Positions 53,054 through 61,870 of a stretch of 64,000 nucleotides of DNA are shown here, in pieces. The notes under the pieces were generated by a model. That model was not told where the DNA came from. It made no database searches and saw nothing but the letters and a program-made list of their open reading frames with translations. Within the stretch, counting starts at the first letter, position 1. Every line of letters starts with the position of its first letter. The stretch covers positions 656,362 through 720,361 of the forward strand of contig JAWKJY010000002.1 of NCBI GenBank assembly GCA_041393535.1, written 5' to 3'. Made by a program: the position numbers and the translations under genes. Source of the DNA: JAWKJY01 sp041393535 (GTDB lineage Bacteria > Actinomycetota > Thermoleophilia > Gaiellales > Gaiellaceae).

Positions 53054-53491
53054 ATGCGGAGGGTGATCCTTGTCCTGGCCGTCCTGGTGGCGGCCATTGC
53101 GGCAGGCACGGGGAGCGCCGGTGCTGCGACCGGCGGGCCGACGAGCGCGCTCGCGCCGTCGGGCTTCTTCGACAGCCTCTGGTTCCAGAGCCCGACCGGC
53201 AACATCCGCTGCCGCTTCTTCCCGAACCGCCGGCTGATGGCGTGCACCACCCTGAACGACGGCTTCACCGTCGGCGTGCCGCTCTACGGCGCGGCCTGGA
53301 AGCGCCGGTTCGCGGCGCCGCTGTCGTTCCCGGGCGGGCCGACGCTCGAGTACGGCGAGAGCTACACCGGCGTCGGGCCTCGCGGCGGCAAGTGGTTCAC
53401 GTGCACGTCCCGCTCGGACGGGATGCGCTGCCGCAGCGCGAAGACGAAGCGCGGCTTCTTCCTCAACGCGACGTCCTACGGGCTCTTCTAG
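53054..53491 (+). CDS. Small secreted protein, DUF6636-like
   Basis: 145 residues with a clear signal peptide (RRVILVLAVLVAAIAAG, cleavage near AGA-AT at about 24). The mature part has WFQSPTGNIRCRFFP and TCTSRSDGMRCRS, with pairs of Cys likely to form disulphides; SPxGNIxC is the signature I associate with DUF6636 proteins of unknown function. AGGAG at 53045-53049 lies four bases before the ATG. It follows tRNA-Gln and its terminator, so it has its own promoter. Confidence 0.8.
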   Translation: MRRVILVLAVLVAAIAAGTGSAGAATGGPTSALAPSGFFDSLWFQSPTGNIRCRFFPNRRLMACTTLNDGFTVGVPLYGAAWKRRFAAPLSFPGGPTLEYGESYTGVGPRGGKWFTCTSRSDGMRCRSAKTKRGFFLNATSYGLF

Positions 53492-53500
53492 CGGCCGGCC

Positions 53501-53530
53501 GGGGCGTCCGCGCGACGGCGCGGGCGCCCC
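53501..53530. terminator. Bidirectional hairpin between DUF6636-like and SRAP genes
   Basis: GGGGCG-T-CCGCGC, loop GACG, GCGCGG-G-CGCCCC: two perfect 6-bp helices around a T-G pair, between convergent gene ends. Confidence 0.65.
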
Positions 53531-53539
53531 GCTCCCGGC

Positions 53540-54232
53540 TCAGCCGAGCAGCGGGATCTGCTCGTCGTCGGGGACGAGGACCGCGGGATCGTCGTTCGAC
53601 GCCGAGTTGACGAGGGTCGACGCGGGCCGGGCGAGCATCGCGTCGGCCGGGTAGGGCACGAGCAGCGAGACCGCCTCGACGGGATCGAGGGCCGGGTCGA
53701 GCCACGGCGCCTCCGCGCCGCGCGGCAGGATCACCGGCATCCGGTCGTGGACCGGCGCGACCAGGTCGTTCGCGGTCGTCGTCACGATCGTGCACGAGTC
53801 GAGCACCTCGCCGGTCTCCTTCTGCACCCAGCGCGCCCAGAGCCCGGCGAAGGCGAACGGCTCGTCGTCGGCGAGCGTGAAGCGGACCGGCTGCTTCTTG
53901 CCGTCGGGGCCGGTGCGCCACTCGTAGAAGCCGTCGGCCGGGATCAGGCAGCGGTGCGCCTTCAGCAGCGAGCGGTACGCGGGCTTCTCGCGCACGGTCT
54001 CCGCGCGCGCGTTGATCATCTTGTAGCCGACGTTCGGATCCTTCGCCCAGTGGGGCACGAGGCCCCAGCGGAGCAGCTCGGCGAGGCGCTCGCCGTCCTC
54101 CTCGAGCCGGATGGCGACGACCCGCTGGGCCGGCGCGACGTTGAAGCGCACGCGGTAGTCCTCGGGCAGGCGCGTCGCGAACCGCTCGGCGAGAGCGGCC
54201 GCCTCCGCCGTCGACGTGAACCTGCCGCACAT
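53540..54232 (-). CDS. SRAP/HMCES-family DNA-protein crosslink peptidase (YedK-like)
   Basis: 230 residues. The nucleophile and crosslinking Cys is residue 2 (MCGRF); NVAPAQ, WGLVPHWAKD, NARAETV (Asn, Glu) and VHDRMPVIL (His) complete the SRAP active site. The protein crosslinks to abasic sites in single-stranded DNA, shielding them from breaks. The ATG has TAGACT (54239-54244) six bases upstream, so Cys2 is exposed after Met removal as required. The upstream 29 bases separate it from the NlpC gene on the same strand. Confidence 0.93.
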   Translation of the reverse strand: MCGRFTSTAEAAALAERFATRLPEDYRVRFNVAPAQRVVAIRLEEDGERLAELLRWGLVPHWAKDPNVGYKMINARAETVREKPAYRSLLKAHRCLIPADGFYEWRTGPDGKKQPVRFTLADDEPFAFAGLWARWVQKETGEVLDSCTIVTTTANDLVAPVHDRMPVILPRGAEAPWLDPALDPVEAVSLLVPYPADAMLARPASTLVNSASNDDPAVLVPDDEQIPLLG

Positions 54233-54260
54233 GCCGCGAGTCTACGCGGGCGGGCGGCGG

Positions 54261-55328
54261 TCAGAGCCGGCGCGCGCCGACCCAGCTGGCCGCGTACCAG
54301 GCCTCGTCGAGGCTCGAGATCTTGACCACGTCGCCGGTGTGCGGCGCGTGCACGAACTGCCCGCCGCCGATGTAGATGCCCATGTGGCCGAGGCCGTTGA
54401 AGAAGACGAGGTCGCCGGGCACCAGCTCGTCGCGGGAGACGGCGCGCCCGTACGTGTACTGGTACGCGGCGTAGTGCGGCAGGCTGATGCCGATCTTCGC
54501 GTAGACGTACAGCGCGAGGCCGGAGCAGTCGAAGCCCGAGGGCGACGCGCCGCCCCAGACGTACGGGACCCCGAGGAACTGGAGCGCGAGGGAGACGACC
54601 TCGGGCCGGCCGGCGCCGCTCGCGAGCGCGCTCTCGGCGCCGTCGTTGAGCGCCGCGCGGTACTGGGCGAGCCGCTGCTCGGCCAGCCGCTCGAGCCGCG
54701 CCTGCCGCTCGCGCTCCGCGGCCTGGATCCGCTCGATCTCGTCCTTCACCTGGTCGTAGAGCACCTGCCGGTCGGCGAGCTCGGCCTCGATCGCACGCTT
54801 GCGCTCGGCGCGCTCCGCGACGAGCTCCCGCTGCTCGCGCCGGTCGGCCTGGAGCTCCTTCTCGGAGACGCGCAGCGAGCGGCGGGCCTCCTCGATCTGG
54901 CGGACGATCCGGGCGTCCTGCTCGCGCACGCGGTCGAGCGCGTCGGCGCGATCGAGCAGCTCGTCGAGACTGCCCGCGCCGAGGAGCACCTCGACGTCGT
55001 CGGGCTCCTCGCCCTTGTAGAGCTCGACGACGCGCCCGGCGATCCGACGCTCCGCCTCGCGGAAGCTCGTCCGCGCCGACCCGAGAGCGGCGCGCGTGTG
55101 CTGCAGCTCCCCCTCGATCCGGTCGAGCTCGACCGTGGCGCCGTTGTATGCCTCGACCACGGGCCCGAGGCGCCGGTCGAGCTCCTCCATCTCCGCCAGG
55201 ATCCGCTGGGCCTCCTGCCGCTTGTCGGAGAGGCCCTCGGGGGCCGTCGCCGCGGGCAGGGCGAGCAGGAGCGCAGCGCCGCCGGCGCCGAGCCCGGCCA
55301 GGAGCAGTCGAGGGGACGGCCGGCGCAC
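54261..55328 (-). CDS. NlpC/P60 peptidoglycan hydrolase with long coiled coil
   Basis: 355 residues, secreted or anchored by its N-terminal hydrophobic segment (LLLAGLGAGGAALLLALPAA). Residues about 35-230 form a coiled coil with a broken heptad, as in RipA- and PcsB-like regulators that keep the enzyme off. The C-terminal NlpC/P60 domain has the catalytic Cys in SGFDCSGLALYVY, His in GLGHMGIYIGG and His in FVHAPHTGD. It cuts peptide cross-links during division. Its start is next to the TPR gene (7 bases), so they are co-transcribed. Confidence 0.9.
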   Translation of the reverse strand: MRRPSPRLLLAGLGAGGAALLLALPAATAPEGLSDKRQEAQRILAEMEELDRRLGPVVEAYNGATVELDRIEGELQHTRAALGSARTSFREAERRIAGRVVELYKGEEPDDVEVLLGAGSLDELLDRADALDRVREQDARIVRQIEEARRSLRVSEKELQADRREQRELVAERAERKRAIEAELADRQVLYDQVKDEIERIQAAERERQARLERLAEQRLAQYRAALNDGAESALASGAGRPEVVSLALQFLGVPYVWGGASPSGFDCSGLALYVYAKIGISLPHYAAYQYTYGRAVSRDELVPGDLVFFNGLGHMGIYIGGGQFVHAPHTGDVVKISSLDEAWYAASWVGARRL

Positions 55329-55335
55329 CGCCGAC

Positions 55336-55974
55336 CTAGCGCGCGCCGAGCAGGTCCGACATGCGGCGGTGGGCGACGGTGCCGGGGTTGACGAGCTCGG
55401 CCGCGCTCTCCCAGAGGGCGAGCGCCCGCTCGTCCTGCCCCTGGCGGCGGTAGGCGGTGCCGAGGTTCGCGAGGATCTGCCCCTCGACGTGGCGGTCGCC
55501 GAGCTGGCGGAAGATCTCGACCGCCTCCTCGAAGCACGAGATCGCCTTCAGGCGCTGGCCGCGATCGGCGTAGACGAGGCCGAGGTTCGAGAGGCTGAGC
55601 CCCTCGCCGCGCCGGTTTCCCAGCTCGCGGAAGATCTCGAGCGCCTCCTTGTAGCAGACGATCGCCTCGGGGTACTGGCCCTTGTGGCGGTACGCCTTGC
55701 CGAGCGCGTTCAGCTTGACCGCCTCGCCGCGGCGGTCGCCGAGCTCCCGGCGCTCGCCGAGCTCCAGCTGCTCGCGCGTGATCGCGTGGCGGCGCGCCGT
55801 GCGCTCCTCCCACCACGAGGTCATGGCGTCGACCGGGGTGCGCACGAGCGCGAGCGCGGCGGCGGGGTCGGCCGCGCGCGGCGCCTTCGCGAGGCGGGCG
55901 GCGGAGTCGAGGGCGCCGTCGAGGCGCGGTCTGGGCACGCGGGGGCGCGGCAGCGAGCGGGGCTTCATGTCCAT
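55336..55974 (-). CDS. TPR-repeat protein
   Basis: 212 residues. After a basic start come about three tetratricopeptide repeats of the Rapsyn/LGN-like TPR_12 type (NALGKAYRHKGQYPEAIVCY, LGLVYADRGQRLKAISCF, LGTAYRRQGQDERALALW), typical protein-protein interaction units. It is located upstream of the NlpC gene and may regulate it, but that is inference. An ATG start at 55974 has a second in-frame ATG two codons later. Confidence 0.8.
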   Translation of the reverse strand: MDMKPRSLPRPRVPRPRLDGALDSAARLAKAPRAADPAAALALVRTPVDAMTSWWEERTARRHAITREQLELGERRELGDRRGEAVKLNALGKAYRHKGQYPEAIVCYKEALEIFRELGNRRGEGLSLSNLGLVYADRGQRLKAISCFEEAVEIFRQLGDRHVEGQILANLGTAYRRQGQDERALALWESAAELVNPGTVAHRRMSDLLGAR

Positions 55975-56019
55975 GCGGGGGGACTTCGGCCCCGGCTGGG
56001 GCCCTCCTCCCCGCGCCCC

Positions 56020-56958
56020 TCAGCCGGCCGGGCGCGCGCCGCGGACGAGCGTCTCGAGCCCGTAGACGCTCGACGTCGCCGTGACGAAGAGCGTCCGACC
56101 GTCCGCCCCGCCCCAGGCGAGGTTCGCGGCGAGCTCGGGCAGCTCGACCGTCCCGACGTGCGTGCCGTCGGGCGCGATCACCCAGACGCCGCCCGGGCCG
56201 GTGCACCAGACGTTCCCGCGCTCGTCGCACTTCATGCCGTCGGGGAAGCCGTGGTCGAAGCCGAGCGAGTCCACGTCCGCCGGGACGATCCGCCCGTCGA
56301 GGAGCTGCACCTCGCCGCCGAGCCGGTGCAGCACGCGGGCCTCGCCCACCGCCCCGTCGGCGCCGAGCGGGTAGGCGCGCACGTGCATCGCGAGCGTGTC
56401 GTTCACGTAGAGCGTCCGCCCGTCGGGGGCGAGGCAGAGGCCGTTCGGGAAGCGGAAGTCGTCGGCGACCAGCTCCGGCTCGCCGCCGCCGGGCGGCACG
56501 CGGAAGACGCCCTGGAAGTCGAGCTCCCGAGGGCGTTCGACGCCCCAGGCCGCCGTCCGCCCGGCCGGGTGCGGATCGGTGAACCAGATCGCGCCGTCGG
56601 GGGCGACGATCAGGTCGTTCGGCGAGTTGAGCTCGCGTCCTCGCCAGCGCGCGGCGACGACCTCCCGCGTCCCGTCCGATCGGGTGCGCGTCACCGTGCT
56701 CGTGACGTGCTCGCAGGCCAGCAGGCTCCCGTCCGGCTCCAGGGCGAGCCCGTTCGCACGTCCGCTCGGCTCCCGCTCGACCCGCGCGCCGTGCGCCTCG
56801 TCCCAGCGGAGGATCCGGTCGGCCGGGATGTCGGTGAAGAGCAGGTGGCCGTCAGGGTGCCAGACCGGCCCCTCGACGAACGCGAAACCCGTGGCGAGCC
56901 GCTCGAGGCGCGCGCCCGGGTCGATCAGCGCGTCCAGCGGGTGCGGCCGGCCTGCCAT
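56020..56958 (-). CDS. SMP-30/gluconolactonase-family beta-propeller
   Basis: 312 residues of a six-bladed calcium-dependent propeller. VEGPVWHPDGHLLFTDIPAD holds the first metal Glu, LNSPNDLIVAPDGAIWFTDP holds Asn and Asp, and VPADVDSLGFDHGFPDGMKC the catalytic Asp region. Probably a sugar lactonase, though family substrates vary. The ATG at 56958 is chosen over an upstream in-frame ATG at 56976 that would add six basic residues without a motif. It precedes tRNA-Glu on the opposite strand. Confidence 0.85.
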   Translation of the reverse strand: MAGRPHPLDALIDPGARLERLATGFAFVEGPVWHPDGHLLFTDIPADRILRWDEAHGARVEREPSGRANGLALEPDGSLLACEHVTSTVTRTRSDGTREVVAARWRGRELNSPNDLIVAPDGAIWFTDPHPAGRTAAWGVERPRELDFQGVFRVPPGGGEPELVADDFRFPNGLCLAPDGRTLYVNDTLAMHVRAYPLGADGAVGEARVLHRLGGEVQLLDGRIVPADVDSLGFDHGFPDGMKCDERGNVWCTGPGGVWVIAPDGTHVGTVELPELAANLAWGGADGRTLFVTATSSVYGLETLVRGARPAG

Positions 56959-57025
56959 GCGCCGACGATGGCACACCGCCGCCCGGCACGCAACGCACCT
57001 GCCGCGCGCGCCGCGGCCGTTTCGC

Positions 57026-57031
57026 TATCCT
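57026..57031 (+). promoter_or_regulatory. Possible -10 of tRNA-Glu
   Basis: TATCCT lies 14 bases before the tRNA. No -35 is seen at the expected distance. Confidence 0.3.
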
Positions 57032-57045
57032 TCCGCGCTGGTCAG

Positions 57046-57118
57046 GGCGCATTCGTCTAGTGGCCTAGGACGCCGGCCTCTCACGCCGGTAACACGGGTT
57101 CGAATCCCGTATGCGCCT
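57046..57118 (+). tRNA. tRNA-Glu(CTC), island integration site
   Basis: Acceptor GGCGCAT pairs with ATGCGCC; anticodon stem CCGGC/GCCGG around loop CTCTCAC gives anticodon CTC (57080-57082); T loop TTCGAAT. Its 3' half overlaps the end of the tyrosine integrase gene on the opposite strand, so the island attachment core lies between the anticodon loop and the 3' end. No second copy of this 3' half was seen in the window. Confidence 0.93.
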
Positions 57119-58033
57119 CTCCTGCCTTTGCACGAAACGCGGAACCCCACGAAAGGTCCGCGACTCGTGCCATCGCCCGCGCCCAATCGAGCCGCCGCAG
57201 GTAGACGGCCGTCGTCTCCAGGCGCTTGTGCCCCATCAGCTCCTTGAGCGCGTAGATGTCGTCCGGGTGCGTCTCCAGGAACCGGGTCGCGAAGGCCGCC
57301 CGGAGCGCGTGCACGGTTGACTCGACGCCCGCCCGAGCGGCGACGCGCTTGACGATGTGCCAGACGGCGCGGTCGTCCCGGGTCGGCTTGCGCACCATCC
57401 CGGGCCGCGGGTTCGGGATCACGTAGTCGTCCGCCCCGGTCGGGACGACGCCCTGGAGCATGACGTCACGCAGCAGTTCGGCCAGCTCGACGGGCATCGG
57501 CTTGACGATCACCTTGTTGCCCTTCTCCTTGAAGCGCACGGTGTCGTTCAGCAGATCGACGTCCCGCCAGCGCAGGTCGGCGGCTGCCCGCCGTCGCGGG
57601 CCGAGGTAGAGCAGGATCGAGAGGCAGAGCAGCTCATCCCAGGTCTCGACCACGGCGAGCATCCGCTCGGCCCTCGCGCTCGCCGACCGAGACGACCTCG
57701 ATGTCCTCCGCGCAGGGCACGCGCAGGCGCTGGATGCGCGCCATCGGCGAGCCGTCGAGCGCCCCTTCCCATTCGAGCCGAAGGCGAAGAACGACGCGAG
57801 CACCGAGGTGGAGTGCGCGAGCGTCGCGAGGCTTGGCGTCGCGCCAGCGGTCGAAGGAAGGCGCGAACCTCGTCGCGGGTGACCGTGGCGACGTCGCGCT
57901 TGGAGCCGAGGTCGCGCTCCATCATGCGCAGCTTTCGCCAGTAGGCGTCCCGGGTCGCCTTCGAGCGCCCGCGCCGCGCCAGCTCGCCGTCGTAGGCGTC
58001 GATTGCTTCGCCGAGCCGCACGGGGCGGATCAT
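57081..58033 (-). pseudogene. Tyrosine integrase, frameshifted as sequenced
   Basis: The N-terminal core-binding domain begins MIRPVRLGEAIDAYDGEL at ATG 58033. The frame is then lost several times between about 57850 and 57670; alternating frames give DRWRDAK, LAHSTSVLASFFAF, LEWEGALDGSPMARIQRL and RMLAVVETWDELL in order, so the protein remains continuous. The catalytic domain is intact downstream: Arg in LYLGPRRRAA, HALRAAF (His-x-x-Arg), LMGHKRLETTAVYLRRL (His and nucleophile Tyr). The last codons run into tRNA-Glu and the TGA lies in its anticodon loop. Breaks may be sequencing errors or true decay. Confidence 0.75.
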
Positions 58034-58194
58034 GACATCCGTGACGGGCTGCCGGCCGTGAACGGGAGGGTGCGGCGGCTGCGAGGCGTTCGCGCCCCGG
58101 GTGCCGGCGGGCCGCATCGAGGAGGAGTGCGAGGCAGCCTCGCTTCGGTGCGCTGGACCTTCGAGGCACCGAGGGAGGGCATGGGCTGGGCCGG

Positions 58195-59754
58195 TCACTG
58201 GGGCTCCTGAAGGAGCGCGCTTGCTCGACCTCGTCCACCTCGTCCCCCTCTACGGGGGACGAGGTCGCGGGACGAGGTCGAGCGCCGTCCACCGCGACGA
58301 GCTGATCGAGCTGGCGGAAGGTCGAAGCGACCTGACGAGGCGCGCGTTTCGCGGCCCTCGCTCCTCGGCCGCATACCCACCGTCGATGAGGCGCTCGATC
58401 GCCATGCGGACGAACTCCGTCTTGCCCTTCACCTCCTGCTCGATGCGGTTGTGGCTCAGCGGTTCCGACGACATCTCCAGCAGCATCGGAACGCGCTCAT
58501 CAGGTGCGTCGGCTGGAACAGCGGCCGCGCCCTCACTGCTCAGGGAGCGCGATGAGGATCGTGGCTATGGATCGCGCCCGACGCCGAACTCGTGAAGTGC
58601 ACCTCGGCGGCGAGCGGACGAGGCAGGTGGCCCAGGCGGTCCTTCATCGTCACGACCGCGGACAACGCCCGTCCCGCCGCGGGCCAGAGGGCGTGATGAC
58701 GTTGAGCGTCAGGTGGACATGGACGTCGGCAGCGCCGATCTTCCGCTCGGAGCCGATCGCGAACTTTCCGCGCCTCGCGGGCCTTCGCCACGTGGTCGAT
58801 GACCAGGATGGCGGCCCCGCGGCTACGCAGGCGGTCGATGAACGTGCGGTAGAAGCGCTCGATGTCCGCCGCGGAGTTCGCCTCCGCTCCTGGAGTCGCA
58901 GCGCCGCCGTCATCGAGTCGATCACGACCAGCACGGGCTTGTGCGCGTCGAGCACCGCCTCGATGCCGATCTCGGGCTCAAGGGAGCCTTGGGCGCGAGG
59001 TACACGAAGGCCCTCGCGATGGTCTCGTCGTTGAGGCCTAGCGCCGCAGGCGGTCGAGCACGTCGCCGGCGTTCATCTCCAGGTCGATCCAGAGCACGGA
59101 GTGCCCGGCGCGCATCTGCTGGGCGCAGACGACGAGCGCCAGCATCGACTTGAGCGACTCGGGCTCGCCGCTCCAGACGTGCGTCCGTCCCGGATACAGG
59201 AGCTCGCCGATGACCGGCCCTTGCGCGAGCTGCTCACCTCCCACGCGCGCGATCAGGTCGAGTGCCGGCTCCCAGCCGGTCTCGCCGCTCGCCGACCGTG
59301 ACGGCTCAAGTGCTTCGACCACTCGCTGCCGGAGCGGCTCGGTCAGCCCGCCGTTGCGGGCCGCCTGCTGCAGTTCTAGCCCAAGGCGATCGAGCCGACG
59401 TCGACGCTCTGCATCGACCACAAGGCGTGCGAGATGCGCGGCGTTCGAGAAGGCCGGCGTACAGATCCTCAGCTCGGCGAGGTGGACGAGGGTGGTGTCG
59501 TGAACATGTCGCTTCTGCAATTCGGAGGCAACGAGTCGCTCTTCGGAGGGGACGCCGGCATCGAGCAGGGCCTTGCACGTCTCGAAGATCACCGAGTGCG
59601 ACGGGAGGTAGAAGGTCTCGCTCGACAACCCGGTGACGAGGATCTCGTCCAGGATGGACGACGCCAGCTCGTGCCCGCCCACGTGCGCGGCCAACAAGAG
59701 CGACCCGATTACGTCCCGCTCGGCATCGAACTGCTGAAGGGTCTCGTCGAACAT
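58195..59754 (-). pseudogene. DnaB-N plus RepA-like AAA ATPase, multiply frameshifted
   Basis: Residues 1 to about 130 match the DnaB N-terminal helical domain (DAERDVIGSLLLAAHV, FYLPSHSVIFETCKALL). An AAA_25 domain follows: Walker A SGEPESLKSML, WIDLEMNAGDVLDRLRR, then a TAG near 59040. Adding single bases near 59040, 58980, 58895 and 58775 restores LGLNDETIARAFVYLAPKAP, PEIGIEAVLDAHKPVLVVID (Walker B), ALRLQGAEANSAADIERFY, ILVIDHVAKAREAR and FAIGSERKIGAADVHV. The 3' end, with repeated Asp-Glu-Val text near 58250, is uncertain. Likely a replication or helicase-loading ATPase of the island. Confidence 0.65.
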
Positions 59755-59763
59755 CGCCGACGG

Positions 59764-59985
59764 CTAGCCTGCTGCCGGCGAACGGTCGGCGCCGGCTGCT
59801 TCCGCGTCGCCGTCAACGCCCGCCAGAGCGACGTGCCGCGCGGCGATGTCGAGCGTCGGCGCAAGGTACCTCGGCGACGCCTCCCCGCGGTAGTCGCGTA
59901 CGAGCTCCTTGAGGTCGCGCAGGAAACGCTGGCTGCGGGCGCTCTCCGCTCGCCTGTCTTCGGACTGCATGGGTTCGTACTCCAT
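59764..59985 (-). CDS. Small island protein of unknown function
   Basis: 73 residues, charged, with FLRDLKELVRDYRGE as a probable helix and an Ala/Asp-rich tail. It lies between the excisionase-like and ATPase genes, with 11 and 9 base gaps, so the three are probably one operon. No domain recognised. A second ATG five codons in is possible. Confidence 0.5.
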   Translation of the reverse strand: MEYEPMQSEDRRAESARSQRFLRDLKELVRDYRGEASPRYLAPTLDIAARHVALAGVDGDAEAAGADRSPAAG

Positions 59986-59996
59986 GGTCGGATGGT

Positions 59997-60209
59997 TCAG
60001 CGAAGGTTCGGGGTGTCCGCGAGGCGCTCTCGGATCTGTGCCGGCTCGAAGCGCATGCGCGTGCCGACCCTGAGCGGGAGCAGCACCCCGGCGCGAACGA
60101 GGGCGTAGACCTGGCCGCGCCCGACTCCGAGCAGCCGGGCGACCTCGTTCACGCTCAGCAGCGGCTCTGTCAGCGACGGCTCTCGTACGATTTCGGCGTG
60201 TTCGTTCAT
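59997..60209 (-). CDS. AlpA/excisionase-type helix-turn-helix protein
   Basis: 70 residues with one winged-helix/MerR-like HTH: LLSVNEVARLLGVGRGQVYALVRAGVLLPLRVGTRMRF split as LLSVNEVARLLGVGRG and VYALVRAGVLLPLRVG. This is the common excisionase/AlpA fold that bends DNA at attachment sites or regulates integrase. It begins the ATPase-integrase operon and is divergent from the hypothetical gene at 60266. Confidence 0.8.
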   Translation of the reverse strand: MNEHAEIVREPSLTEPLLSVNEVARLLGVGRGQVYALVRAGVLLPLRVGTRMRFEPAQIRERLADTPNLR

Positions 60210-60265
60210 GAACCCGACTGTGCCGAGCCTGGCGCGCGGCCTCTCCGGTTTCCCGGTAAAGGGCC

Positions 60266-61015
60266 ATGACGAAAGCTCCGGAGCCGAGCCGCGGCCGCGG
60301 CCGCCGCCCTAGCCGCCAGCCCCACGTGCTCGCCATCCTGGCGCGCGTGCTCGACCACGGGTTCGGGACCTTCGAGGCGATCCTGCTCCAGGAGAGGGGC
60401 TTCCTTCCGTGGCAGATCTCCCCGCCCCACGCGAGCGCGATCGCCGTCGTGCTGCTCGACGAACTGGAGTTCTGGGAGAGGTACGCCCGAGACGATGGCG
60501 ATGGGGGCGTGGTCGATGACGATGACCCTCACCGGGTCCAGCTGCCAGATTTCTGCGAGTACCAGAACCGCGCCATCGAGCAGCTCATGATCAAGCGGGG
60601 TCTCATCGGGCTCGAGCCCCAAGAACAAGCCGCCCTCGACGACCTGCTGCTCCTACGCTCGTTACCCGGAGCGTCGCAAGCTCGGCAGCTTGAGGAGTTC
60701 ACGGACGCATGCAAGCGCGATCCCGTGCCTGCGCCCGACTGGCTCCGAAAGGTGATCGACCGATCATGGCACTCGTTGAAGGTCCACCGTATAGACACGC
60801 GCGACAAGAACACGCTGGGGCACCCCGAGGGCGAGCTGAGGCGACGAAGGAAGCACGCCGACGAGCTACGTGCCGAGCTTGCTCCTCTCCTCGCCGCACA
60901 GCCGGCCGCGAGGGGGCAGATCGTCAGCCGCTGGATCTACCGCGCGCGTCTGGCCGGGCGTCTGCCGGCCGCGCAAGGCGACGAAACGTCAGCGCGATCC
61001 TACCCGGGGCCGTAG
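60266..61015 (+). CDS. Hypothetical island protein
   Basis: 249 residues, no recognised domain. It begins with a basic segment (APEPSRGRGRRPSRQPHV), is acidic in the middle (RDDGDGGVVDDDDPHRV) and helical and basic towards the end (HADELRAELAPLLAAQPA). It is transcribed away from the excisionase gene. Not enough to assign a role. Confidence 0.55.
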   Translation: MTKAPEPSRGRGRRPSRQPHVLAILARVLDHGFGTFEAILLQERGFLPWQISPPHASAIAVVLLDELEFWERYARDDGDGGVVDDDDPHRVQLPDFCEYQNRAIEQLMIKRGLIGLEPQEQAALDDLLLLRSLPGASQARQLEEFTDACKRDPVPAPDWLRKVIDRSWHSLKVHRIDTRDKNTLGHPEGELRRRRKHADELRAELAPLLAAQPAARGQIVSRWIYRARLAGRLPAAQGDETSARSYPGP

Positions 61016-61333
61016 GAGAGGACCCGCGAGCTGTCGTTCGTGAGCGGGGGTGGGGGTGCGCGGCCCCTGGCAAGCGAGGCGATCGTCCCCTCCAGGGCCC
61101 GCCTCCTCGCAGGGTGCGTCTCTGAGGCGAAGCAAGGATCGACTCGTCTCCGGCCGCGATCCGTGCAGGTGGGCTGGCGGCCGATTCGATCGACTGCCAG
61201 CCCGCTGATGGCTGTTCACCAGGCGCGCGAGGGAGCCTGCTCGCTCGGCCACGCACCGAAACCGAACCGCGCACTGGTCGACTCGCGAGCCTTGCGCCGA
61301 GCCTCTTCAGCCGCTGCCTTCAGCCCCGCCCGC
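61016..61333. other. Intergenic region with an inverted repeat
   Basis: No intact gene. It has GCGGGGGTGGGGGTGC (61044-61059), repeated at 61980-61995, and an inverted repeat GGGCTGGC (61171-61178) / GCCAGCCC (61196-61203) with a 17-base loop. One frame on the minus strand down to a TGA at 61216 may be the real C-terminus of the peptidase gene at 61334. Confidence 0.45.
61044..61059 (+). repeat. G-rich direct repeat, copy 1
   Basis: GCGGGGGTGGGGGTGC; an identical copy is at 61980-61995. The pair flanks the M41-like peptidase gene. Confidence 0.7.
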
Positions 61334-61870
61334 TCAGAACGCCCCGGGCGAGAGAGCCATCGCGACTCCCTCGATCAGCACCCAGTTCAACTCGTCCGGG
61401 ACGAACGCCGCAGCACGGAGTTCCACTAGCTGGAGTAGCGCGTGCGCACGGCCTTCGTCATCCTGCTCCAGGCCAACGGCTAGATCGAAGTTCTGCAAGT
61501 CGTCCATAGCCCGGCTGTCGACGCCCCGGGGATCATCGGCACCGACGCCCAAGAACGCTGCCGGCGCATGCCCGCCCGCCGCGGTCACCAGCAACACCTC
61601 CTCCGCTCGCACGCGAACTGCCGTCGACGGCCACCAGCCGAGCACCGAGCGCAGCATCCCCGGCGGCAAGCCGGGCGACGTCACTCGACCCACGTAGCCC
61701 TCGTCCTCGTTCGGGACGACCGTCGCCCGGACGAGCCGATGGCCGTGTTCGAGGGCAGCAACCGCATGGCCGGCCTCGTGGTACGCGGCTGCAACGACCC
61801 TGGGTCGGTCGCGCCATACCGCGGCGGCATGCGGCTTCACGACGCGACAGCCCGGCGTTCCGCTCGCCAC
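61334..61870 (-). CDS. M41-type (FtsH-peptidase-like) stand-alone zincin
   Basis: 178 residues. VVAAAYHEAGHAVAALEHGH near residue 28 contains HEAGH (HExxH), and the sequence around it matches the peptidase domain of FtsH, without the AAA domain or membrane anchor. A conserved Asp ligand may be in GVDSRAMDDLQNF. Adding or removing one base in the tract near 61340 would extend the protein as GRSERAGLKAAAEEARRKAR to a TGA at 61216, a plausible charged tail. The GTG at 61870 is chosen by extent only. Its island role may be defence or anti-defence. Confidence 0.65.
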   Translation of the reverse strand: MASGTPGCRVVKPHAAAVWRDRPRVVAAAYHEAGHAVAALEHGHRLVRATVVPNEDEGYVGRVTSPGLPPGMLRSVLGWWPSTAVRVRAEEVLLVTAAGGHAPAAFLGVGADDPRGVDSRAMDDLQNFDLAVGLEQDDEGRAHALLQLVELRAAAFVPDELNWVLIEGVAMALSPGAF

